This document shows positions 22,854 to 29,578 of a DNA stretch of 29,808 bases, piece after piece. Position numbers and translations under genes: made by a program. Each line of letters starts with the position of its first letter. The stretch's first letter is position 1. Under the pieces are notes generated by a model. The model searched no databases. It was not told the origin of the DNA and worked only from the letters and a program-made list of their open reading frames with translations. This DNA is from a virus: IMG/VR virus record IMGVR_UViG_3300010354_000401, positions 1 to 29,808 of that record; one strand, given 5' to 3'.

Positions 22854-25289
22854 CTAAGATAATTTATCATTATATGGTCCAAACTTACATTGATGCCGCT
22901 CTGAGCTATCCAATATAAGCATAGGTCTTCCATTTACTATCCAGAATAACTGTTTAGGATAACTGGCTCCTGGCTTAGACCATCTGGCTAATTGTCTCAC
23001 ACCATCTTCAAACATATCCATTTTGGTTGGAGTATCAATTAATTTTCCTGGGATATGAACAGGTCTAACAACCCGCCATTCAGTAATAGCGCCGCTAGGA
23101 TCTTCATATTTAATCAATACAGACTCTAATGCTCCAGTTGGAATAGCTTCTCTTAATTCGTGTGAACCCATGGTGGCACTAAGAGTTACTAAATTACCAT
23201 TACTATCAGATACAGGTTTCCAAACGTCTCCTACAACTCCATTGGGTATGAAAAACCCATATTTAGGTCCACCATCACCAGAAGATAGTGTCTTTTTCAG
23301 TGTGTCCTCAATTAATTCATTATTTTTATCATCATCCGAATTTTCAATTTCACTAGGAGGTATAACAACGGGTGGAGTAAGTAGCGGTGGTATAGTAAGA
23401 GGAGGTATAAGAGGAGCTGGTCCGGGACTCAATCCACCCACAAAATTTCCAGTAAAAGTATTGGATCCTATAGTTAAACTGGTAATTGCAGTGGCGGAAA
23501 GAGATATGAAAGCGGATCCATAAACAAAGCTATTATATACACTATTCATACTAGGAGCGGAAACATCAGCCGCGGTAATAAAACCAGCAACATCTAATCC
23601 AGGCGCATGAAAAGTTGCTGGGGCTCCATCTGTTTTAATATTAACTTTAGGAGCAATTAAATCTATACTATCTTCGGAAATTAATTGAATTTTTTTAGCC
23701 GATTTTATTTTAACTGGTCCGCCGGTTGTGTTGATATAAACACCCTCAGCTATTGTTCTCCATTCAGATCCTCCAATACTTTCTGTAAAATCACTCTCTA
23801 TTAAAGAAGTTCTATTTTTAACTCTTTCAGTCATATCCCCTACCGCGTCAAGAGTTACATTACCGCCAACAGATGAGTTTAAATCCGAGCCAACCTGCTG
23901 ATTTAAATTTGATGTGGATTGCAAGTTTATATTTTGTCCAGATTTTAATTTTATTCCAGTTTTTGCGTCAACATGATATGTTTTTCCCGTTGAGTTGAAG
24001 TAATCCTCATATATTATATTATATTCGCATTTTACTACTCTATTTACTTCATCACCAGATGGATGAACTTCATTGAATGTTCCGCTTCTGTGATATCTGT
24101 GGAGTCTTTCTGCTCCTGGAGTGTCGTCAACCTCCATTACATGCCCAGATTCGCTTTCGTAAACGTGATTGTATGGATATACAGCATTATATGGAGTAGG
24201 AGGTTCAATAAATGATGTTGGTGTGGATTCTGATCCACCCACAGTATTGCCAGAATATCCAGCACCTTCTATTGGGGTTAGCTTTTGTTTTTTTAAGCCT
24301 ACTATTGTTTGTTCTATGTTTTCGTTGCGACTAAGCCTAGAGGTTGAAGGCTCATTTAATCTATCTGTTAAGGGATAAGATGAGGCGGGAACTTGAGGAA
24401 TTATATCGGCATATCCATCAAAAAATTCACCACCAGCCACAATTTGTCTTATTAAAAGCTCGGCATCATCCTCATTATATTCACCGTTTTTATCAACATC
24501 AAACTTTGATTTTGTTATATCAAAAGTTTCACGCAATTCTCCAAACGCTAAATTTGTTCCAGGTAAAATGTTATCATTTGCAAATCGTGACGCGGTTTCT
24601 GTTAGACCATTTTCTAAAATATCTAAACTTAAAAGATCGGTTAATTCTGTTATTTTACTAACAACAAAACTAACAGCCTTGTTTAATAGACCCTTTACCT
24701 CATCGGTAATTTCATCCGCAATTTCAATAATTTCATTTACTGCGGAAACTATTCCTGTAGGAAGTTCAGATAGTTTTAATATTTCCTTATCCAAAAATAG
24801 CGCATCAATAATTCGTATTAGAGATGGTATAATATCTTCGGGTGGATCCAATTTTGCAACAAGTCTAAGAAAAGAAACCTTTGTTAAAAATGGTTCCGTT
24901 GGTTGAGTAGAAGTCATGCTAGGTGGGCGAGGTGTTGATACAAGCTCTTCCGGAGTGGTAGGATCCGAAAATCCTGTGGCTGGATCAGCAGCTTTCTCGT
25001 CTATTCCTGGAATATAACCTATAACAATAGGCTTTTGTGCATCAGGTCCATCAAGAAAAAATCCCCAACACCAATCACCTTCTTTGAATCCAACCGGATT
25101 TCTTCCATTATCAATGGGTAAACTAGGTAATGCCCAAGGAAGATCAGCAGTTGGTAGTATTGTTTTGTCATCGGTGTGCCATCCAAATATGCGTACACGA
25201 ACACGACCTAGAAATATAGGATCTTTTCTATCTTCAACAACACCTTTCCACCAAATAAATCCATCTTTACCAAAGAAATTTGATTCCAT
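22854..25289 (-). CDS. gp5: Baseplate central spike protein gp5
   Basis: 811 residues from the ATG at 25289; an in-frame TTG at 25298 is less likely. Residues 1-115 are the gp5 OB-fold: FFGKDGFIWWKGVVEDRKDP, GRVRVRIFGWHTDD, LPWALPSLP, GFFLDGPDAQKPIVIGYIPG. T4 gp5 carries a lysozyme domain next; here that place is a helical stretch (about 130-330) with no catalytic E/D/T pattern and with one EF-hand-like loop, FDVDKNGEYNEDD, near residue 263. Residues about 375-620 form the gp5 beta-helix needle (GTFNEVHPSGDEV, IKLKSGQNINLQS, SEDSIDLIAPKVNI). A proline-rich linker (616-650) and a further domain of about 150 residues follow. Role: puncturing the outer membrane. Confidence 0.92.
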   Translation of the reverse strand: MESNFFGKDGFIWWKGVVEDRKDPIFLGRVRVRIFGWHTDDKTILPTADLPWALPSLPIDNGRNPVGFKEGDWCWGFFLDGPDAQKPIVIGYIPGIDEKAADPATGFSDPTTPEELVSTPRPPSMTSTQPTEPFLTKVSFLRLVAKLDPPEDIIPSLIRIIDALFLDKEILKLSELPTGIVSAVNEIIEIADEITDEVKGLLNKAVSFVVSKITELTDLLSLDILENGLTETASRFANDNILPGTNLAFGELRETFDITKSKFDVDKNGEYNEDDAELLIRQIVAGGEFFDGYADIIPQVPASSYPLTDRLNEPSTSRLSRNENIEQTIVGLKKQKLTPIEGAGYSGNTVGGSESTPTSFIEPPTPYNAVYPYNHVYESESGHVMEVDDTPGAERLHRYHRSGTFNEVHPSGDEVNRVVKCEYNIIYEDYFNSTGKTYHVDAKTGIKLKSGQNINLQSTSNLNQQVGSDLNSSVGGNVTLDAVGDMTERVKNRTSLIESDFTESIGGSEWRTIAEGVYINTTGGPVKIKSAKKIQLISEDSIDLIAPKVNIKTDGAPATFHAPGLDVAGFITAADVSAPSMNSVYNSFVYGSAFISLSATAITSLTIGSNTFTGNFVGGLSPGPAPLIPPLTIPPLLTPPVVIPPSEIENSDDDKNNELIEDTLKKTLSSGDGGPKYGFFIPNGVVGDVWKPVSDSNGNLVTLSATMGSHELREAIPTGALESVLIKYEDPSGAITEWRVVRPVHIPGKLIDTPTKMDMFEDGVRQLARWSKPGASYPKQLFWIVNGRPMLILDSSERHQCKFGPYNDKLS

Positions 25290-25317
25290 AAATAGCAATA
25301 CAATAAAATTATATCAC

Positions 25318-25325
25318 TATTTATG
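25318..25325 (-). promoter_or_regulatory. Late-promoter-like octamer CATAAATA
   Basis: One mismatch from TATAAATA, 28 bases before the gp5 ATG at 25289, in the short gap that opens the baseplate gene block. Confidence 0.5.
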
Positions 25326-25329
25326 AATG

Positions 25330-25755
25330 TTATCTGGAATGTTTCTTGCAAACACAGCGCAACCAAGAATCTCCAATGACCTCTCCTGGATCACCACAAA
25401 CCTCACAGGTGCTACTGGATTTTATTCTAGCGTCTTCTATTAAGCCCTCTAAGGTTTCATTATAAGAATTCAAATAGAATCTTAGTGTTCCAAATTTTTC
25501 TTTTACTTGCACTGCACGAATATTTTCGACCACCTCTTCTGGTATCGTCAGGAAGTAATCTTGGATTTTAGAGCATAGCTCCACTAGCAAGTCAGCCCAA
25601 CCGTCACCACACTCGAATCCAAAGGTTTGGATTCTAGTCTCCAATCCAAACTCAAGCTGCAAGGGAACAGTCGTGTTATCAGAATTAAATGCTCTTATAT
25701 CACGAAACAAAGATGGACAAACTGCTATGATTCTATTTGTATTTTCAATATTCAT
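25330..25755 (-). CDS. Conserved phage protein with C-terminal zinc ribbon
   Basis: 141 residues. Residues 45-53 are FGFECGDGW and 84-94 VKEKFGTLRFY; both recur in a phage and prophage family of unknown function. The C-terminus has C117-x2-C120, then WLRCVCKKH with C134, C136 and H139, which can bind a structural zinc ion. No nuclease or polymerase motif was found. GAGGAT lies 11 bases before the ATG. It is two bases downstream of the 96-residue gene and was probably expressed with it before the structural block begins. Role unknown; a small nucleic-acid-binding or regulatory protein is possible. Confidence 0.82.
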   Translation of the reverse strand: MNIENTNRIIAVCPSLFRDIRAFNSDNTTVPLQLEFGLETRIQTFGFECGDGWADLLVELCSKIQDYFLTIPEEVVENIRAVQVKEKFGTLRFYLNSYNETLEGLIEDARIKSSSTCEVCGDPGEVIGDSWLRCVCKKHSR

Positions 25756-25757
25756 TG

Positions 25758-26048
25758 TTATACGAAATCCTCATCGTTTTCCACATCACATGCAGATAGA
25801 CTAGCTTGAGAATATATTTTTTGGTACAAATCTCTAATAGACTTGGCTCTTTGCGCCATTTCAATCAACTGTTTTTCTTTTTTGTTTCTAAACGCTCGCA
25901 GAATGTCATCTTCATCAATGTAGAATCCAATTTTGGAATAAACCAAATCAACTGCTTTTGGATCACCACACTTTAACATAGTATGAAGTTTTGCATCTTC
26001 GGGAAATAGTTTTTGTGCCTGTTTAATTATTGAATATTCATATCGCAT
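25758..26048 (-). CDS. Hypothetical phage protein, helical
   Basis: 96 residues, mostly alpha-helical by composition: KQAQKLFPEDAKLHTMLKCG, DPKAVDLVYSKIGFYIDEDD, then a charged helix (AFRNKKEKQLIEMAQRAKSI). The C-terminus is acidic (DVENDEDFV). No family recognised. AGGAG lies 10 bases upstream of the ATG at 26048 (a nearer out-of-frame ATG yields only a few codons). Its stop is two bases before the zinc-ribbon gene, suggesting one operon. Confidence 0.75.
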   Translation of the reverse strand: MRYEYSIIKQAQKLFPEDAKLHTMLKCGDPKAVDLVYSKIGFYIDEDDILRAFRNKKEKQLIEMAQRAKSIRDLYQKIYSQASLSACDVENDEDFV

Positions 26049-26069
26049 ACTGCATTATCTCCTATAAAA

Positions 26070-26762
26070 TTAACTATCAAACCAACAAACAAGTCTAGTT
26101 CTAATATCAGGGTTGCATTTTTCCATGGAATCCATTGTGCTTATAGTTGTATATAAACATGGAGATTCCAAATCAGAAAAGGTATAATTCATTAATTCAA
26201 ATTGATTTTTAGAATTAATAAAATTTAAAAGTTCTTTGCTTTTCCTTTTTGATAGTTGAGACCAATAGGTTGTATATTCTATCAAATAGTTTTTTCTAAT
26301 TTTTTTTAGTTCATTTAAATAAAACCAAGTAGGTGTGTGCAAATCAGGATCGCAAAGCAGTTCAACACCATTAATATTTTCAATGTCTACTTTATAACCC
26401 TTTGAAATATACTTTTCATCCAATTGACTTTTTGAAATTGTATTTGAATATGGATGCCAAGTATAGCTATAATACCCACGAGATTGCACGTCATTTAAAT
26501 ACTCTTGATATTCTTTATCGGATAAAATCAAAGTATAATAGTTTGATGCAGCCACATAGCTTAACCTTGGAGATTTAGGTATACCCCTAGGTGATATTTC
26601 CGGATCAATCATACATCTAACACCGGCTAAACATCCAAATAAAGTATAATTCCTGCAAAAATTTAATTCTCCGGAACTAAAAGAGTGAACAAATGGTGTG
26701 GAATCTTTTTCAAACTCTTCTCTACTATAAAATTCTATATAACAATGTATATCACAGCCCAT
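26070..26762 (-). CDS. MGCDIH-family phage protein of unknown function
   Basis: 230 residues from the ATG at 26762, chosen because family members begin MGCDIH; a TTG further upstream (26777) would add only five residues. Diagnostic stretches: MGCDIHCYIE at the N-terminus, FCRNYTLFGCLAGVR, and SPRGIPKSPRLSYVAASNYY. This family is widespread in phages and some bacteria; its function is not established, though the conserved N-terminal cysteine, aspartate and histidine could bind a metal (inference). The C-terminal half is divergent, rich in Lys/Tyr, and ends MEKCNPDIRTRLVCWFDS. A 14-base dyad lies 33 bases upstream. Confidence 0.82.
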   Translation of the reverse strand: MGCDIHCYIEFYSREEFEKDSTPFVHSFSSGELNFCRNYTLFGCLAGVRCMIDPEISPRGIPKSPRLSYVAASNYYTLILSDKEYQEYLNDVQSRGYYSYTWHPYSNTISKSQLDEKYISKGYKVDIENINGVELLCDPDLHTPTWFYLNELKKIRKNYLIEYTTYWSQLSKRKSKELLNFINSKNQFELMNYTFSDLESPCLYTTISTMDSMEKCNPDIRTRLVCWFDS

Positions 26763-26791
26763 AAAAATAACTTTCAAATAAATGCTCTATC

Positions 26792-26799
26792 TTTTTATA
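26792..26799 (-). promoter_or_regulatory. Late-promoter-like octamer TATAAAAA
   Basis: One mismatch from TATAAATA, 29 bases before the MGCDIH gene start; it overlaps the dyad at 26796-26809. Confidence 0.3.
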
Positions 26800-26809
26800 G
26801 TACACTATA
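26796..26809 (-). promoter_or_regulatory. Inverted repeat, possible operator
   Basis: A perfect dyad tatagt-ac-actata (6-base arms, 2-base spacer) in the 70-base gap before the MGCDIH gene. The short loop and lack of a T-run argue against a terminator; overlap with the promoter-like octamer suggests a protein-binding site. Could also be chance in AT-rich DNA. Confidence 0.25.
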
Positions 26810-26832
26810 TAATTACCGGTGTCAATCAACAA

Positions 26833-27042
26833 TTACATAGTTGAGTATCTTTTTTTATTTTCATCAACCGCAGTCTTATACATTTCTATTAATTCCAAAA
26901 CGGAATCTTCGTCTTCGGTGTTAAAGGAATCCTTTCTTAAATATTGAATGTGTGTATCCAACATCCACAATTCCTTGTGTAAATCATCGTCATCTAAATT
27001 TTGCAGCAATTCTTTGTATTCTTCCAAATTACGCTTTATCAT
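26833..27042 (-). CDS. Hypothetical acidic helical phage protein
   Basis: 69 residues from the ATG at 27042, chosen because AAGGAG lies exactly 6 bases upstream; an ATG further upstream (27069) would add nine residues but has no ribosome-binding site. The product (MIKRNLEEYKELLQNLDDDD ... EDEDSVLELIEMYKTAVDEN) is acidic and predicted to be two or three amphipathic helices. It overlaps the 3' end of the 59-residue gene by 14 bases. No family recognised; small acidic phage proteins like this often bind host enzymes, but nothing here proves that. Confidence 0.78.
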   Translation of the reverse strand: MIKRNLEEYKELLQNLDDDDLHKELWMLDTHIQYLRKDSFNTEDEDSVLELIEMYKTAVDENKKRYSTM

Positions 27043-27208
27043 TTTTATCTCCTTTTTCCAAAGATGCAACAGTTAATAAATGATATAATCTATCCAACAT
27101 CTCATCAGAAAGTTGAATAGGAATATTTTCATTTAATAGTTTTAAAATTAAAATTGGATTATTATCCAAATAAGATAAGTCGGCTTGAAAAATTTTCAAC
27201 GGTTTCAT
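27029..27208 (-). CDS. Hypothetical small phage protein
   Basis: 59 residues, ATG at 27208, stop TAA at 27029-27031. The product begins MKPLKIFQADLSYLDNNPIL and continues with leucine-rich helices (LKLLNENIPIQLSDEMLDRL). The downstream gene's ribosome-binding site lies inside its last codons, so the two are likely translationally coupled, which supports its being real. No strong ribosome-binding site before its own ATG. No family recognised. Confidence 0.65.
   Translation of the reverse strand: MKPLKIFQADLSYLDNNPILILKLLNENIPIQLSDEMLDRLYHLLTVASLEKGDKNDKA
27049..27054 (-). promoter_or_regulatory. Ribosome-binding site AAGGAG deciding the 27042 start
   Basis: Reads AAGGAG on the minus strand, 6 bases before the ATG at 27042. 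It is the strongest ribosome-binding site in the accessory segment and excludes the longer form starting at 27069. Confidence 0.7.
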
Positions 27209-27230
27209 AATAAAAAGTTAATTAGATATA

Positions 27231-27518
27231 CTAACTTCTAGTCAGTTTAACAATTTTTTGTATTTGACTTTCTATAGCTGGCTTTCTGTTAGGCCAATAT
27301 ATGTATTCCTTATCGGCGGTCTTTAATAGTTTCATCAAAAATGGCACCATTAATTTTTCCAATTCGGTTAATTTCTTTTTGTATGATTCCACAGTTTGTT
27401 CAGATTCGTTTATCGCCGAATTATACTCTTCTTCACTAACAGCAGAAAAGCCAAAATCGTCCTCTAAAGAGGAATATTCACTGAGTATGGATTTTATGTC
27501 TATTGTATTATCAGCCAT
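27231..27518 (-). CDS. Conserved T4-like phage protein with YWPNR motif
   Basis: 95 residues. N-terminal acidic half (LSEYSSLEDDFGF, EEEYNSAINESEQTVESYK) is coiled-coil-like; the C-terminal half has LEKLMVPFLMKLLKTADKEY followed by IYWPNRKPAIESQIQKIVKL. The D/E-YIYWPNR-x-x-I-x-x-x-x-x-K-I motif is shared by small proteins of cyanophages and other aquatic T4-like phages whose function is not known. ATG at 27518, two bases after the stop of the upstream 53-residue gene. Confidence 0.8.
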   Translation of the reverse strand: MADNTIDIKSILSEYSSLEDDFGFSAVSEEEYNSAINESEQTVESYKKKLTELEKLMVPFLMKLLKTADKEYIYWPNRKPAIESQIQKIVKLTRS

Positions 27519-27520
27519 AT

Positions 27521-27682
27521 TTACAATCTGTTCAAATTAAATTGATAAACTTTAATGCCCAAGTCCGTATTATCCAACGAAGGAGATTCCGATATTTGAA
27601 AATGTAAATAAAAACAATCTACCCCTCGAGGATCTATTCTTATGATAATATACGCCAGTAAAAGTAGCAAATAAAATTTCAT
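27521..27682 (-). CDS. Small membrane-anchored or secreted protein
   Basis: 53 residues from the ATG at 27682. The first 15 residues are strongly hydrophobic (MKFYLLLLLAYIIIR), like a signal-anchor, followed by a polar part (DPRGVDCFYLHFQISESPSL). The frame extends upstream to 27802 but that would overlap the tRNA-Thr and has no start signal, so the short form is preferred. Its ATG overlaps the stop of the 24-codon hydrophobic ORF (ATGA). Possibly a superinfection-exclusion, lysis-control or spanin-type product; this is only inferred from size and hydrophobicity. Confidence 0.6.
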   Translation of the reverse strand: MKFYLLLLLAYIIIRIDPRGVDCFYLHFQISESPSLDNTDLGIKVYQFNLNRL

Positions 27683-27753
27683 ATTTCTGTAATTACGGTA
27701 ACTAATACTATTAAACAAAATATCAACAGCATGAATAATAGCATATTTATCAT
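27679..27753 (-). CDS. 24-residue single-transmembrane peptide ORF
   Basis: ATG at 27753, TGA at 27679-27681. After MIN the product is almost wholly hydrophobic (LLFMLLIFCLIVLVTVI) and ends TEI, a single membrane-spanning segment. TGGA lies 7 bases upstream as a weak ribosome-binding site. The TGA overlaps the ATG of the next membrane-type ORF in the ATGA arrangement typical of coupled genes. In AT-rich DNA such short ORFs can arise by chance, and a late-promoter-like octamer overlaps its start, so confidence is limited. Confidence 0.4.
   Translation of the reverse strand: MINMLLFMLLIFCLIVLVTVITEI
27744..27751 (-). promoter_or_regulatory. Late-promoter-like octamer GATAAATA
   Basis: One mismatch from TATAAATA, 61 bases before the ATG at 27682, downstream of tRNA-Thr. 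It overlaps the start codon of the 24-codon ORF, so either the promoter or the ORF may be real, and both may not be. Confidence 0.3.
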
Positions 27754-27775
27754 AAAAATTCCACAAAAATAAGTA

Positions 27776-27848
27776 AGCTAACAGTCGGAATCGAACCAAC
27801 AACCTATGGTTTACAAAACCATTGCTCTGCCAATTGAGCTATGTTAGC
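27776..27848 (-). tRNA. tRNA-Thr (anticodon UGU)
   Basis: Folds on the minus strand: acceptor GCTAACA/TGTTAGC (7 pairs), D stem GCTC/GAGC, anticodon stem ATGGT/ACCAT with loop TTTGTAA giving anticodon TGT, T stem GTTGG/CCGAC with loop TTCGATT. It reads ACA. No CCA is encoded, so the host must add it. It lies between the 184-residue gene and the small membrane ORFs. Confidence 0.93.
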
Positions 27849-27857
27849 AAATGTAAA

Positions 27858-28412
27858 TTACGTCCAAAGAGAACCTCTAATATTAACAATTAGATTTAGC
27901 ATGGCGGTTTCTTCTTTATAATAATTTTCCTCTATCTCAATGGATTTAATTGCCTTATCGCTGCTATAATCCAAACTAAACCCCGATAAAACATCAGGAT
28001 CTATTCTGTTAGGATAAACATCCTTCCACCACAAATAAACATTTTCCAATATCTTCATGTGTTCAATTTGTTCCTTTAGAGGTGCAGACTCATCGTCTTG
28101 CCCATCAAAGGACTTTATATAATCAATATGTTTTAATCCTCTCTCTCGGGAGCGGATTAAATTGGACGGTCTTACAGGCCAAGGAAGATATCTATATAAT
28201 TTTTCTTTAAAAGAATTCTGATTTTTATCTGCTAACTGTAAAGCAGACAATTCTATTTCCACATAATCAACAACAAGCTGCATAACTGCGTGTAGCATTA
28301 GAGTATCTTTATCCCAATAATTTGGTTTTAAAGATTTTATTTTTATTGCAGTATAATTTTTAGTGGTTCTAAACGCAACATAATCAACAATTTTTCTGAA
28401 ATGATAAAACAT
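27858..28412 (-). CDS. Conserved hypothetical phage protein
   Basis: 184 residues. Contains KIKSLKPNYWDKDTLMLHAV and MQLVVDYVEIELSALQLADK, then GLKHIDYIKSFDG and LENVYLWWKDVYPNRIDPD. The W-D-K-D-x-x-x-L-H-A-x-x-x-L-V-D-x-V-E-x-E pattern resembles uncharacterised proteins of other large phages, seen by eye only. It is basic and helical, soluble, with many aromatic residues in the middle. It is followed 9 bases later by tRNA-Thr. The start ATG at 28412 lies three bases after the stop of the upstream gene. Function unknown. Confidence 0.78.
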   Translation of the reverse strand: MFYHFRKIVDYVAFRTTKNYTAIKIKSLKPNYWDKDTLMLHAVMQLVVDYVEIELSALQLADKNQNSFKEKLYRYLPWPVRPSNLIRSRERGLKHIDYIKSFDGQDDESAPLKEQIEHMKILENVYLWWKDVYPNRIDPDVLSGFSLDYSSDKAIKSIEIEENYYKEETAMLNLIVNIRGSLWT

Positions 28413-28415
28413 ATA

Positions 28416-28661
28416 TTATGCTATAAAATCTTGCCAATCATCTGTATCTTTTATTTTTCCAGTTTCTATGAAAAATGAAACTCTCAAAAACATCCAACGA
28501 AATCTATACACTTTTAAATCCGGTTCATAAATCCATTCATCTGCATAGGTAGGTATATTCTTAAATGTGGGAATAAAGTTCCATCCCATGGGGTTTATTG
28601 TTATGGTAATAACAACATTGGAGTTTTTTATTCTATAGAGAATAGTTTTCAATAATTCCAT
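28416..28661 (-). CDS. Hypothetical small phage protein
   Basis: 81 residues, aromatic and basic (INPMGWNFIPTFKNIPTYAD, EWIYEPDLKVYRFRWMFLRV, SFFIETGKIKDTDDWQDFIA). No family recognised. Its ATG (28661) is preceded by AAGGG about 10 bases upstream and lies inside the last codons of the 89-residue gene (29-base overlap), suggesting translational coupling. Confidence 0.72.
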   Translation of the reverse strand: MELLKTILYRIKNSNVVITITINPMGWNFIPTFKNIPTYADEWIYEPDLKVYRFRWMFLRVSFFIETGKIKDTDDWQDFIA

Positions 28662-28902
28662 CTTGTAATCCCTTATCTAATATTCTACCCCAGCTTTTTG
28701 TATCACACTCTTGTCCTAGATTACCAAACTTTTCAGCATGTTCTAAAATTTCCGAGCAATATAATTGTTTGTCGGATTCAGGCAGTCTAGCCCATCTGGA
28801 TAATATTCCATCAACAACCACATCAACAACATAGGTTCTTCTACCTAATGCATATCTAAAAGCGCAAAATAGTATAATATTATTATCACTTAATTCATTC
28901 AT
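28633..28902 (-). CDS. Conserved phage protein (AFRYALGRRTYVV motif)
   Basis: 89 residues. The N-terminal motif ILFCAFRYALGRRTYVVDVV and the following WARLPESDKQLYCSEILEHA segment, plus GQECDTKSWGRILD, occur in a group of small uncharacterised phage proteins (AFRYALGR-TY-V-x-x-V...W-x-x-L). Function is not known. ATG at 28902 with AGGAAAT upstream. It directly follows the adenosyltransferase gene (11-base gap), so it may be co-transcribed with it. Confidence 0.78.
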   Translation of the reverse strand: MNELSDNNIILFCAFRYALGRRTYVVDVVVDGILSRWARLPESDKQLYCSEILEHAEKFGNLGQECDTKSWGRILDKGLQDGIIENYSL

Positions 28903-28913
28903 TGTATTATTTC

Positions 28914-29501
28914 CTATCTATTAAAAACGTGCTCGATCTTCTCACTATCAAATATATCATATCTTGATAAAGCAAACAACAAATCACTTAATCTATTAAG
29001 ATATATTGGAAGATTTTTATCCCAACGATTAGCATCTTCAACTTCCAAAGAGTGAAGAGAATTTAAAAGCCAAATACTTCTCTCGGCTCTGCGACAAACA
29101 GTTCTTGCTATGTGTAAATAGGAATTTAAAATTGTTCCACCCGGAACAACACAGGAATTTAATTCTGGAATTGACTCACACAACTTATCTATCCAATTTT
29201 CTAGGAAATTTATATTTTCCTCGGTGATAACTTTTATTGCATCCGTAAATAGACTTGGAGAAGTAGCAATAATATTGCCAATATTAAATACATCGCTTTG
29301 AAGAATCAAAAGTAGCTCGACTAAACTTCTATTGTATTTTGTCTCTAGTACAGTACGAACCAAACCCAAATAAGCATTAAGCTCGTCAATGTCACCGATC
29401 GCATCGACACGAATAGAGCATTTTTCGATTCTATCGCCTCCGACAAGATGTGTAGTACCTTTGTCACCATTTTTAGTGTATAGTTTATTAATTTTTCCCA
29501 T
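28914..29501 (-). CDS. pduO: ATP:cob(I)alamin adenosyltransferase, PduO type
   Basis: 195 residues, full length for the family. Transfers the adenosyl group of ATP to cob(I)alamin, making adenosylcobalamin. Motifs: YTKNGDKGTTHLVGG (8-22, ATP binding), IGDIDELNAYLG (35-46), VVPGGTILNSYLHIARTVCR (118-137) with RRAER at 137-141 (ATP and salt-bridge arginines R133 and R137), and YLNRLSDLLFALSR (167-180). All catalytic segments known from Lactobacillus reuteri PduO and human MMAB are present, except that the phenylalanine equivalent to L. reuteri F112, which lies against the lower face of the corrin ring, is C117. A phage metabolic gene, possibly feeding a class II ribonucleotide reductase; none is in this window. 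Confidence 0.93.
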   Translation of the reverse strand: MGKINKLYTKNGDKGTTHLVGGDRIEKCSIRVDAIGDIDELNAYLGLVRTVLETKYNRSLVELLLILQSDVFNIGNIIATSPSLFTDAIKVITEENINFLENWIDKLCESIPELNSCVVPGGTILNSYLHIARTVCRRAERSIWLLNSLHSLEVEDANRWDKNLPIYLNRLSDLLFALSRYDIFDSEKIEHVFNR

Positions 29502-29547
29502 ATTATACTCACGTTAAAAAATTAAGAACTCAAAAATTCAATATCGC

Positions 29548-29555
29548 TATTTATC
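29548..29555 (-). promoter_or_regulatory. Late-promoter-like octamer GATAAATA
   Basis: One mismatch from TATAAATA, 46 bases before the adenosyltransferase ATG, in the gap after tRNA-Leu. If used, the gene would be expressed late, which is unusual for nucleotide metabolism. Confidence 0.35.
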
Positions 29556-29578
29556 ATAATATGGTGTGTAAAGTATTA

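Noticed and set aside
24300-24900. Lysozyme domain in gp5
   Set aside because: No glutamate/aspartate/threonine catalytic arrangement of T4-type lysozyme is seen; the region is a helical insert.
2600-25326. Many plus-strand open frames opposite the structural genes
   Set aside because: They lie wholly inside recognised minus-strand genes, lack ribosome-binding sites and have low-complexity or unnatural composition.
26763-26777. TTG start of the MGCDIH gene
   Set aside because: Family members begin at MGCDIH, which is encoded from the ATG at 26762.
26796-26809. Rho-independent terminator after the 69-residue gene
   Set aside because: The dyad has only a 2-base loop and is followed by A residues, not T residues, on the minus strand.
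27683-27802. Longer form of the 53-residue ORF starting at 27802
   Set aside because: It would run through the 3' half of tRNA-Thr and has no ribosome-binding site; the ATG at 27682 starts a clear signal-anchor.
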